Assembly (NCBI GenBank): GCA_003561325.1
Contig: PWWY01000031.1
Location: forward strand, 1 to 7,333
DNA from: Syntrophomonadaceae bacterium
Lineage (GTDB): Bacteria > Bacillota > Dethiobacteria > DTU022 > UBA8154
Length of the DNA: 7,333 nt
Direction of reading: 5' to 3'
Of the stretch, positions 1 through 6,068 are shown piece after piece (positions within the stretch are counted from its first letter, which is position 1; each line of letters opens with the position of its first letter). A program made the translations under genes and the position numbers. The notes under the pieces were generated by a model. The model ran no database searches. It saw nothing but the letters and a program-made list of their open reading frames with translations, and was not told the origin of the DNA.

Positions 1-37
1 GTAGTACTGAAAGCAATGATAAAGGGTATTCTACTTT

Positions 38-43
38 GAGGTG
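38..43 (+). promoter_or_regulatory. Ribosome binding site deciding the recombinase start
   Basis: GAGGTG is followed by a 6-base spacer and ATG at 50. The in-frame GTG at 41 lies inside this motif and has no Shine-Dalgarno sequence of its own, so ATG 50 is the better start. Confidence 0.6.
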
Positions 44-49
44 TTGAAG

Positions 50-910
50 ATGGGGCAGCACGAAAAAACCGGCCCGAGAAAACTCCCGGATATTCTGACC
101 CACCAGGAACAAAAGATGCTTTTAGCGCAGCCAAATCCCAAGGCCCCTACGGGGTTAAGGAATCTTTGTATGCTGCGGGTGATGCTGAACGCGGGCTTGA
201 GATTATCGGAAATTATTCACCTCTCTCCCGATGACCAGGATGTTGACACGGGAGAACTGGTGATCCGGCGTTCTACGGGAGAACCCGGGAGAACCCTCTG
301 GTTGGGAGAGGAAGATCGAGCGTTAATCGCCCGTTGGCAGACGATCAAACCGGAGAGCGAGTACCTTTTTTGCACTTTGAAAGGAGATATCTTGAAGGAT
401 CGTTATGTTCGGGAAATGGTCAAGAGACTGGGACGCAAAGCGGGTATCACCAAGAATATCTTTCCCCACACCTTGCGACATACATTCGCTGCGGATCTTT
501 ATGCCAAAACCAAAGATATCCGCATCGTGCAAAAAGCCCTGGGGCACGTGGACCTCTCGACAACCATGATTTATACGTATATTATTGACGAGGAATTGGA
601 GGGCGCTTTGAGCACCTTTATCAAAGGGCGTCACTTCAGCGAGCCGGAGGAAGAACGTGCCGCGGAAGCGCCTCCGCAGGAGCAAACGACTACCGCAAAG
701 GCAGAACAAGAGATGGAAGAAGCACAGACCAGGAAATATGCCATGCACGCCATGAAATGCATCTGCGGGGATATCATCGGGCGGGGAATGGAGAAATGCT
801 CCGGCTGCGGCAGAAGCATCGAAGAAATCCTGGAAAAGTTGAAGAGAAATTTTCATCGTGTGAATTTTGGTATGCAAGAAGCGCAGGGTGAGAGTGAAAG
901 CTTAAGCTAA
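50..910 (+). CDS. Compact tyrosine recombinase/integrase with C-terminal zinc-ribbon-like tail
   Basis: Site-specific recombinase of the XerC/XerD/phage-integrase family, which cuts and rejoins DNA through a phosphotyrosine link. Numbered from ATG 50, the catalytic set is Arg51 (AGLRLSEI), His140 and Arg143 (HTLRH), His166 (LGHVDLSTT) and nucleophile Tyr175 (IYTY). Two features are odd. The catalytic domain begins almost at the N-terminus (LTHQEQ near residue 17), so the usual SAM-like core-binding domain of about 90 residues is absent, and stop codons at 8-10, 17-19 and 20-22 close the frame upstream. The beta-hairpin that normally carries the catalytic lysine (about residues 69-90) has none. 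After a charged linker (about 197-230) comes C237-x-C239 ... C250-x2-C253, a zinc-ribbon-like pattern. ATG 50 was chosen because GAGGTG lies 6 bases upstream; GTG 41 would overlap that site. The MORN-protein gene follows after 20 bases, probably in the same operon. The family is certain; the target site is unknown. Confidence 0.9.
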   Translation: MGQHEKTGPRKLPDILTHQEQKMLLAQPNPKAPTGLRNLCMLRVMLNAGLRLSEIIHLSPDDQDVDTGELVIRRSTGEPGRTLWLGEEDRALIARWQTIKPESEYLFCTLKGDILKDRYVREMVKRLGRKAGITKNIFPHTLRHTFAADLYAKTKDIRIVQKALGHVDLSTTMIYTYIIDEELEGALSTFIKGRHFSEPEEERAAEAPPQEQTTTAKAEQEMEEAQTRKYAMHAMKCICGDIIGRGMEKCSGCGRSIEEILEKLKRNFHRVNFGMQEAQGESESLS

Positions 911-917
911 AGAACCT

Positions 918-923
918 GGGAGG
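918..923 (+). promoter_or_regulatory. Ribosome binding site for the TTG start of the MORN gene
   Basis: GGGAGG is followed by a 7-base spacer and TTG at 931. It lies in the 20-base gap after the recombinase stop. This supports the non-ATG start, and the tight spacing supports cotranscription with the recombinase. Confidence 0.6.
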
Positions 924-930
924 GTACGCA

Positions 931-1800
931 TTGACGAAAGGATCCCTTGTTTATCCGGATGGCGAAAAATATTTCGGTGAATTACAGGATGGTGCTCCAA
1001 ACGGTGATGGGACCATGATTTTTCCCGATGGCAGTAAGTACGTGGGAGAGTTTTATGATGGTCAATTCTCCGGTCAAGGCACCTTCACAACTTTTTCAGG
1101 GACGTATGTCGGGGAGTGGAAAAGCGGTGTTCCTCATGGGCAGGGCACCTTTACATATTCTGACGGCACCGTGCAGAGCGGTGAATGGGATCATGGGCAC
1201 TTTAAAGGAGAGCCTCCCCTGGATGAAGCGAATAAGCAGCTCTCCATGTTTGAAGATGAAGGGGAACCCACCGTCACGCCTGCAGCGGAGAATAAACCGG
1301 ACCTTGCCAAGTATATTATCCATGAAGAAAACAACGTGTCCCCGCGTGAACAGCCGGGTCCTGAACATACCGCCCGGGAAACCTGGAGTTTTTCCACCAC
1401 GTCTCCTTCCCCGACGAATCAGCGGGACGCCGCTTTTCATACCATACACGCCACCGTGCGTTTAAAAGATGGGGTCTACACCGGGGAATTAAATAAGGGC
1501 ATTCCTCACGGTAAGGGAACGCTCACGAGCGCAGAGGGTACCAAGTACACAGGCCGCTGGATCGATGGCGTGATGGAAGGCGAATTTACTGTCAGGGCAC
1601 CGGATGGGAAAACGTTTAAGCGTAAATTCAAGCAGGGCATTTTACAAGAACCTAAGAAGCAAATGGTCGTCAGCTTCAAATTGATGCCCGGCCGGGATGA
1701 CGACCTGATCGAATGGCTGGAAAACCTGGGGGAGGGAGAGAAATCCTTTCATATCCGCCAGGCCTTACGCGAGAAAGTGTTGGGGAAAAAACCGTACTAG
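931..1800 (+). CDS. MORN-repeat protein with C-terminal ribbon-helix-helix-like domain
   Basis: This protein of 289 residues has no signal peptide or membrane segment, so it is probably cytoplasmic. Residues 8-94 hold four MORN motifs of the form Y-x-G-E-[FLW]-x-x-G-x-x-x-G-x-G-T (Y14, Y37, Y59, and a degenerate one at V81). Residues 95-178 are a low-complexity linker rich in Pro, Glu, Ser and Thr. Three more MORN motifs follow at Y183, Y206 and F229, the last degenerate. The final 45 residues (245-289) change character: a strand-like MVVSFKLMP, a helix (about 255-266, DDDLIEWLENL), a GEGEKS turn and a second helix (about 273-284, HIRQALREKVL). This strand-helix-helix layout resembles the ribbon-helix-helix fold of CopG, ParG and StbB-like proteins. 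In known families MORN repeats mediate protein or lipid binding; the DNA-binding role is inferred. The start is TTG, supported by GGGAGG 7 bases upstream. It lies 20 bases after the recombinase gene. Confidence 0.85.
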   Translation: MTKGSLVYPDGEKYFGELQDGAPNGDGTMIFPDGSKYVGEFYDGQFSGQGTFTTFSGTYVGEWKSGVPHGQGTFTYSDGTVQSGEWDHGHFKGEPPLDEANKQLSMFEDEGEPTVTPAAENKPDLAKYIIHEENNVSPREQPGPEHTARETWSFSTTSPSPTNQRDAAFHTIHATVRLKDGVYTGELNKGIPHGKGTLTSAEGTKYTGRWIDGVMEGEFTVRAPDGKTFKRKFKQGILQEPKKQMVVSFKLMPGRDDDLIEWLENLGEGEKSFHIRQALREKVLGKKPY

Positions 1801-1830
1801 CAAGTTATTAACCTTTCGCTTTATCCGGGC

Positions 1831-1847
1831 GCCCCTAGTCCAGGGGC
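1831..1847. terminator. Possible hairpin between convergent genes
   Basis: GCCCCT and AGGGGC form a perfect 6-bp GC-rich stem around a 5-base loop. It lies 30 bases after the MORN-gene stop and overlaps the acylase stop codon. Neither strand has a T-run after the stem, so an intrinsic terminator is not proven. The position between converging genes is the main support. Confidence 0.25.
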
Positions 1848-4255
1848 ACAAGGCGATACTCCCGTACCTGGGGAGAATTTTCGATCATTTGTTCCGCTTC
1901 CAGGTAGATCCGGATGTATTCGCCGCCCAGCCAAAGCGGCGTCTGATCGCGATAATGGGGACTTAGCGGGTGTTCGCAGACGCCTCCCGCCAGGTTTTCC
2001 CAGGCCGCAGCTTTTCCCTCGTGAAACTCCACGACATAGCGCCAGGGAGCAGCGTTGGTTACGGAATAGGGGGCACGCAGAGGATAAGAAGCTGCGGCCA
2101 CGGTCACGCGGCTGCCGTCCAGGGGGTAGGGGCCGTCGTTTAAGAGCCGGCCAAGCAGCGGGATCTGGCTTAAGTGATGCTCCAGAGTTATGTCATGAAG
2201 CTCTCCCCATTTCCAGTTTTCCGGGGCGTCGCCCAGCTGATCTTCTAACTGCGCCACGGTTTTTTGAAACGCCTTCTCCACCACGTGCTGCCTGCCCCCG
2301 GGGATGTCAGCAAACCAGGGAGAGCTTTCCGGGGACAGAAAAAGCCTGTCAAAAGTGTTTGTCGCCAGCAGGTTTTTAAACTGCTCAAACAAACCGGGTC
2401 CCATTTCATTGAAAAAGGTCACTTCCAGCATCTTCAGGTAGAGCTCGTGATAAATCGCCGGTCCCGCCAGGCCTTGGTCGTCCAGGGGCTGTTCGGCCCA
2501 GGCTTGCAGGATCGCCAAAGCCCGGGCTTCGCTGTCACGCCATGCCGCGGTCGAGCGTTCCAGTTTGGCGAGGATAGCTGGCAGCAGTTCCTGGGCCTGG
2601 GTATTGAAAACGTTATACTGCAGCTGCTGCATCCCGGCAACGCACCAATCCGTCCTCTTCTCCAGTTCCCGGGTCAGGGTCCGGGCACGGTATGGGAGGC
2701 TCCATTCCTGGGAAATGAAGTAGGGATAGTCCGGTGGAGCGATTTGATTATTTGCCGTGGCCAGGAACCCGCCGGGGGGATTCATCGCTTCCGGCAGTTC
2801 TTCAAAGGGGATATAACCTTGCCATTGATAGGCGGGATCCCAGCCCGGGACCGGCAGCAATCCTTTGCCGGCACTGCGCACCGGTATTTTCCCGACAGCC
2901 TTGTAGGCGATATTGCCTTCCTTATCGGCATACACGAAGTTCTGGGCGGGGACATGGAAATAGGTCAAGGCCCGGCGAAACGCCTCCCAGTTCTGCGCGT
3001 GGGCAAAGCGAAAAATCGCGTCAATTTCCTCGGTATGGTCGTGGGCTGTCCAGCGCAGGCTTAAAATATCCTCGCCGGGGCTGTCCAGTCCGGAGATGAT
3101 CGGTCCGTTCCGCGTGATCAGAATTTCGCGCCGCGCCGGTTCATCCCAGCCCTTAACAAAATAATTTTCGGCCAGCACTTCTGCTTCTTCCCACTGCCCG
3201 TCATAGGAAAAGAGATAATTGTTCTCCGGGTGGGGGCGCTCAATATAGAGATCTTGTACATCAGGACCGACATTGGTGACACCCCAGGCGATGTGCCCGT
3301 TTGTTCCCACGATCACCCCGGGGATACCGGGGAAGATCACGCCGCTGGTCGTCAGGGTGCCAGGAATTTCCAGCCGGGTTTGGTACCAGATGGAAGGAAT
3401 GCCCATGCCCAGGTGCATATCATTGGCCAGCAGGGGTTGACCGGAGGCGGTCTTGCGGCCGCTAACCACCCAATTGTTGCTGCCCCGTTCCCGGGTAGGA
3501 AAGCCGCCCCTGGCGTTTGCAACCTTCTCCAGGGTAGATAGCAGACCGGTAGAGGTGCCTTCGGTTATTTTAGCATATTCCCTGGCCGGTTCTGCCGGCA
3601 GGCCTGCAGTCACAGTAGGGCCTCCCTCGGGGGCCACGGGGAAAAGGTCCAGGGCTTTGTCTTCCGGCAGCAGCTGCAAGGCGGCCGCCAAAAAGAGCTC
3701 TGTTTCCATGTTGCCCCCCAAATCCCAGGCCATTAATTTCCCGATGCTCAAGGAATCTGCAATTTCCCATGGATCCGGTTCATAGCCCAGCAGGAGGAAT
3801 TCAAAGGAAAAGGAACCCCGGGACCGGTTGATGTAATAATTTACCCCGGAAGCGTACTGTTGCAGCGCCCGGGCTGTTTCAGGGTTAAGCTGCGTCACGG
3901 CCCGCTCCGCGGTGTAGCGCATCAACAAGGACCTCAAGAAGTAATCGGTTTCCAGGAAATCTTCGCCGAATATTTCGGAAAGGCGCCCGGCGGCGGCGCG
4001 GCGGTTAAGATCCATTTGCCAGAGACGATCTTGCGCCTGGGTATAGCCCTGGGCGAAAAATAGATCATCCATGTTATCCGCCTTGATGTGGGGTATGCCG
4101 TACGGGTCACGGTAGACCATGATCTCCTGGTTTACAGGCGCTGCGGTTGCCCCTTCCAGGGCCGGCAGGCCTCTTCTGCCCACGAACAGGTACACGGCCC
4201 CGAGAGTAATGATCAACAGCAAAAAAACGGCCAGCAAAATTTTTTTCCAGTTCAT
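1835..4255 (-). CDS. Penicillin acylase-family Ntn hydrolase, membrane-anchored or secreted
   Basis: Amide hydrolase of the penicillin G acylase / AHL acylase family. The precursor cleaves itself, and the new N-terminal serine of the beta chain is the nucleophile. The protein is 806 residues from ATG 4255, normal for the family. Residues 1-25 are MNWKK plus a hydrophobic stretch, a signal peptide or anchor. The predicted cleavage site is before Ser259 in RERG|SNNW, giving a beta chain of about 548 residues. Family landmarks follow: ANDMHLG (278-284), the WG.TN...D..DLY region with D332 and D335 near the calcium-ligand positions of E. coli PGA, and the ATANNQ asparagine (502/503) near its oxyanion Asn. 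All key positions are present, so it should be active. The substrate (beta-lactam, acyl-homoserine lactone or other acyl amide) cannot be told. An alternative GTG at 4294 adds 13 residues but has no ribosome site and lengthens the N-terminus before the hydrophobic stretch. AAGGGGG lies 12 bases before ATG 4255, which is rather far. The gene is divergent from the lipoprotein gene. Confidence 0.93.
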   Translation of the reverse strand: MNWKKILLAVFLLLIITLGAVYLFVGRRGLPALEGATAAPVNQEIMVYRDPYGIPHIKADNMDDLFFAQGYTQAQDRLWQMDLNRRAAAGRLSEIFGEDFLETDYFLRSLLMRYTAERAVTQLNPETARALQQYASGVNYYINRSRGSFSFEFLLLGYEPDPWEIADSLSIGKLMAWDLGGNMETELFLAAALQLLPEDKALDLFPVAPEGGPTVTAGLPAEPAREYAKITEGTSTGLLSTLEKVANARGGFPTRERGSNNWVVSGRKTASGQPLLANDMHLGMGIPSIWYQTRLEIPGTLTTSGVIFPGIPGVIVGTNGHIAWGVTNVGPDVQDLYIERPHPENNYLFSYDGQWEEAEVLAENYFVKGWDEPARREILITRNGPIISGLDSPGEDILSLRWTAHDHTEEIDAIFRFAHAQNWEAFRRALTYFHVPAQNFVYADKEGNIAYKAVGKIPVRSAGKGLLPVPGWDPAYQWQGYIPFEELPEAMNPPGGFLATANNQIAPPDYPYFISQEWSLPYRARTLTRELEKRTDWCVAGMQQLQYNVFNTQAQELLPAILAKLERSTAAWRDSEARALAILQAWAEQPLDDQGLAGPAIYHELYLKMLEVTFFNEMGPGLFEQFKNLLATNTFDRLFLSPESSPWFADIPGGRQHVVEKAFQKTVAQLEDQLGDAPENWKWGELHDITLEHHLSQIPLLGRLLNDGPYPLDGSRVTVAAASYPLRAPYSVTNAAPWRYVVEFHEGKAAAWENLAGGVCEHPLSPHYRDQTPLWLGGEYIRIYLEAEQMIENSPQVREYRLVPLD

Positions 4256-4313
4256 CTTGGCCTGAAGCCCCCTTGGCGGTAAAATCAACCTCACCAGGCA
4301 AAAAAGCCTGCCG

Positions 4314-4343
4314 AATATTTTTTACACATTCTTCACATTTCAA
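4314..4343 (-). promoter_or_regulatory. Candidate sigma-A-type promoter for the acylase gene
   Basis: Read on the - strand, TTGAAA (4343-4338) is followed by an 18-base spacer and AATATT (4319-4314). That is 5/6 and 4/6 to consensus, and it ends about 60 bases before ATG 4255. The region is AT-rich, so chance matches are likely. The same gap of about 230 bases must also hold the lipoprotein promoter on the other strand. One weak option there is TTCACA (4332-4337), 17 bases, TATTTT (4355-4360). Confidence 0.3.
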
Positions 4344-4475
4344 CCTTAATCCTTTATTTTACAACTTCTTTTCTTATTTTAAACCATCGAAGCGATAACA
4401 AGAATGTGGCGGCACAATCAAGGATTTCAGAAGGACTTGAGGTAGAAGGCTGGTTTTTTAATCAAATGAAGAGTC

Positions 4476-4482
4476 GGAGGTG
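4476..4482 (+). promoter_or_regulatory. Ribosome binding site deciding the lipoprotein start
   Basis: GGAGGTG lies 6 bases before ATG 4489. It is a near-perfect Shine-Dalgarno sequence and rules against the in-frame GTG at 4480, which lies inside it. Confidence 0.7.
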
Positions 4483-4488
4483 GGAACG

Positions 4489-5202
4489 ATGAAAAAGATC
4501 GGTGTCCTGGGGTTCTGTTTGCTGGTGCCTTTCCTGTTGCTGTCTTGCGCCGCGCCATCCCCCGTGGATACAGGTGATGCCCGGGTTGAAAACGGGCCTT
4601 TTGCCCTGGTGCAGCCGGCAGGTGAAGGATCGATGAGCGTGGAAGAAGCCCTGGACAGGAGGATTTCCCGCAGGCAGTTTGCCCCGGGCGCTCTACGGGA
4701 GGAAGAGCTGTCTCAAATCCTCTGGGCGGCGCAGGGAACAAGCCTCGATGGTTCCACGGGCGCCACGCGCACGGCCCCCTCCGCCGGCGCCACGCATCCC
4801 CTGGAAGTGTTTGTCGTGACGGCCGGCCTGGACGACAGCGGCGAATCTTTTCCGGCCGGTATCTATTATTTCGATCTGCAGCAGCACGAGCTCTTCCTGG
4901 TTGTCAAGGGGGACCATCGAGAGGACCTGGCCCAGGCTGCCTTGGGGCAGGGGTTCGTGCAGCAGGCCCCGGTCAGTATCGTCATTGCCGCCAATTACGA
5001 GAGGACCACGGCCAGGTATAGAGAGCGGGGAAGGCGGTATGTGCACATGGAGGTGGGGCACGTCACGCAAAATATTCACCTGCAGGCAGAAGCCCTGGGC
5101 CTGGGCTCTGTCGCCGTCGGGGCCTTTGAAGATGACCGGCTCCAGTCGCTGCTGGAAACGGAATATGACCCCCTGATGATCATCCCCATCGGGCGTCATT
5201 AG
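4489..5202 (+). CDS. Nitroreductase-family (SagB/ThcOx-like) lipoprotein
   Basis: Predicted FMN-dependent oxidoreductase, 237 residues, exported and lipid-anchored. The N-terminus is a lipoprotein signal: MKK, a hydrophobic core, then the lipobox LLSC with Cys20 as the lipidated residue. The nitroreductase domain starts near residue 45 (MSVEEALDRRISRRQF). SRRQF is the typical early FMN-phosphate-contacting motif. RTAPSAGATHPLEVFV (about 93-108) matches the family's central loop, as in SagB-type dehydrogenases. The C-terminal half has VGHVTQNIHLQAEALGLGSVAVGAF, the conserved helix and flavin-binding region. These motifs look intact. Members of this family oxidise azolines in peptide biosynthesis or reduce nitro and quinone compounds. 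No precursor peptide, cyclodehydratase or transporter gene is nearby, so the substrate is unknown. The leader has no twin-arginine motif, so export is probably Sec-dependent. The gene is divergent from the acylase and convergent with the amidohydrolase after 26 bases. Confidence 0.88.
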   Translation: MKKIGVLGFCLLVPFLLLSCAAPSPVDTGDARVENGPFALVQPAGEGSMSVEEALDRRISRRQFAPGALREEELSQILWAAQGTSLDGSTGATRTAPSAGATHPLEVFVVTAGLDDSGESFPAGIYYFDLQQHELFLVVKGDHREDLAQAALGQGFVQQAPVSIVIAANYERTTARYRERGRRYVHMEVGHVTQNIHLQAEALGLGSVAVGAFEDDRLQSLLETEYDPLMIIPIGRH

Positions 5203-5228
5203 GGCCGGAAACGCCCATGGAAGTGGTT

Positions 5229-5960
5229 TTACGCGCGCGACCCACGCGGTTGGAGCAGGGATAACAGGTTTTGAGAAAACACTTTTTCCCGGGCTGCCCC
5301 GGAGAAAAGCCGGTCGATCTTGGAGCGCTCGGAAGGAGGCATCCCGAAGGGGTAATCGCTGCCAAAAATAATCCGATCCGTGCCGTAGTCCGCGGCAAAA
5401 TCTTCGATTTCCCGGGGGCTGGCCAGGGCCGTATCGACATAAACGTTAGGGTTTTCAAAGAGGTCTGCTTTTTTCAGCTGCCTGTATCCTCCGTTTAAAA
5501 AGCCAAAGTGCGGAATGATCGCGACGGTCCTGCCGTTAATCCGACGCACCAGCTCCAGGGTGTTGGCGAATTCATCCTCGATGATCACCGGGTAACGGTG
5601 TTCGCAGATATGCTCGATGAAAGCAAAACACTCCGCGGCGTGGAAGTTGTAGCGGGGTTCATGGGCATGCCGATGCCACTTGATCCCGCTGAACCCGGCC
5701 GGGGGAAAGAGGAAGTCATTCCAGACAAACCAGTAAGCGAAGATCCACTCCCGGCAGAGGGATTCGAGGTAGGCATGAACCTGTTCCCGGGAATGCCGGT
5801 AAAATGTATCATCGGTAAATAAAGGATCATAGCGATCATAAATCTCTTCGACGGGTGAAAACAGCACACCGCCATCGATGTATCCATCCTTCCAGAGGGG
5901 CAAAATTTCCTCCAAAGGCAGCGTGCGGCCGCAATGGACATGTCCGTCTAGAACCAGCAT
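5229..5960 (-). CDS. Metal-dependent amidohydrolase (Amidohydro_2 / COG2159 type)
   Basis: TIM-barrel hydrolase or decarboxylase-like protein of 243 residues with no signal peptide, so cytoplasmic. Metal-site residues are the HxH of strand 1 (His7 and His9 in DGHVHCG), His151 (IIPHFG) and Asp202 (FGSDYPFG). Lys94 lies in GIKWHRH, and Asn231 closes the barrel as in relatives (the usual 'NalrLL' region). Where many relatives have a strand-5 histidine (pattern 'pvxiHxg'), this protein has VIIEDEF with Glu128. At about 243 residues it is shorter than ACMSD-like members (about 330) and lacks an extended insert. Residues 70-90 are rich in Trp, Phe and Tyr and may line the pocket. ATG 5960 is supported by AGGGAGGG about 5 bases upstream. 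It converges with the lipoprotein gene and diverges from pgi. The superfamily is firm; the reaction is unknown. Confidence 0.88.
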   Translation of the reverse strand: MLVLDGHVHCGRTLPLEEILPLWKDGYIDGGVLFSPVEEIYDRYDPLFTDDTFYRHSREQVHAYLESLCREWIFAYWFVWNDFLFPPAGFSGIKWHRHAHEPRYNFHAAECFAFIEHICEHRYPVIIEDEFANTLELVRRINGRTVAIIPHFGFLNGGYRQLKKADLFENPNVYVDTALASPREIEDFAADYGTDRIIFGSDYPFGMPPSERSKIDRLFSGAAREKVFSQNLLSLLQPRGSRA

Positions 5961-5996
5961 CGGATCCCTCCCTAGCGCCCGAATTGCAAAGATAAC

Positions 5997-6025
5997 TTGA
6001 AAGATCCAGCGATAATCGGTATACT
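5997..6025 (+). promoter_or_regulatory. Probable sigma-A promoter for pgi
   Basis: TTGAAA (5997-6002), a 17-base spacer and TATACT (6020-6025) match the -35 and -10 consensus at 5/6 each with ideal spacing. Transcription would begin near 6032, giving a leader of about 37 bases before the TTG start at 6069. The leader has no extended structure, so no riboswitch is suggested. Confidence 0.6.
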
Positions 6026-6056
6026 TTACCTAATACTATAACAATAAACAGAAGGC

Positions 6057-6061
6057 AGGGG
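6057..6061 (+). promoter_or_regulatory. Ribosome binding site for the TTG start of pgi
   Basis: AGGGG is followed by a 7-base spacer and TTG at 6069. The frame is closed upstream by TAA at 6045-6047 and has no other start between, so TTG is the only sensible initiation codon. Confidence 0.65.
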
Positions 6062-6068
6062 AAGTGTC

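Noticed and set aside
323..877. Open frame of 184 codons on the - strand
   Set aside because: It is antisense to the recombinase catalytic and Cys-tail regions, has no ribosome site of note and no recognisable domain.
2264..3064. Open frame of 266 codons on the + strand, with others at 2734-3099, 3230-3541 and 3453-3785
   Set aside because: They lie wholly antisense to the acylase, whose motifs run through the region without a break. Their translations show no recognisable family and result from GC-rich codon structure.
4295..4310. Small inverted repeat CAGGC/GCCTG around six A's, upstream of the acylase start
   Set aside because: The stem is only 5 bp, and the T-run on the + strand is 7 bases away. 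It is too weak to call a terminator, attenuator or riboswitch.
4693..5199. Open frame of 168 codons on the - strand
   Set aside because: It is the shadow of the nitroreductase lipoprotein in a GC-rich stretch.
5191..5216. GGGCGT/ACGCCC inverted repeat across the lipoprotein stop
   Set aside because: The stem is 6 bp with a 14-base loop and no adjacent T-run. It could help end transcription between the convergent genes but is not convincing.
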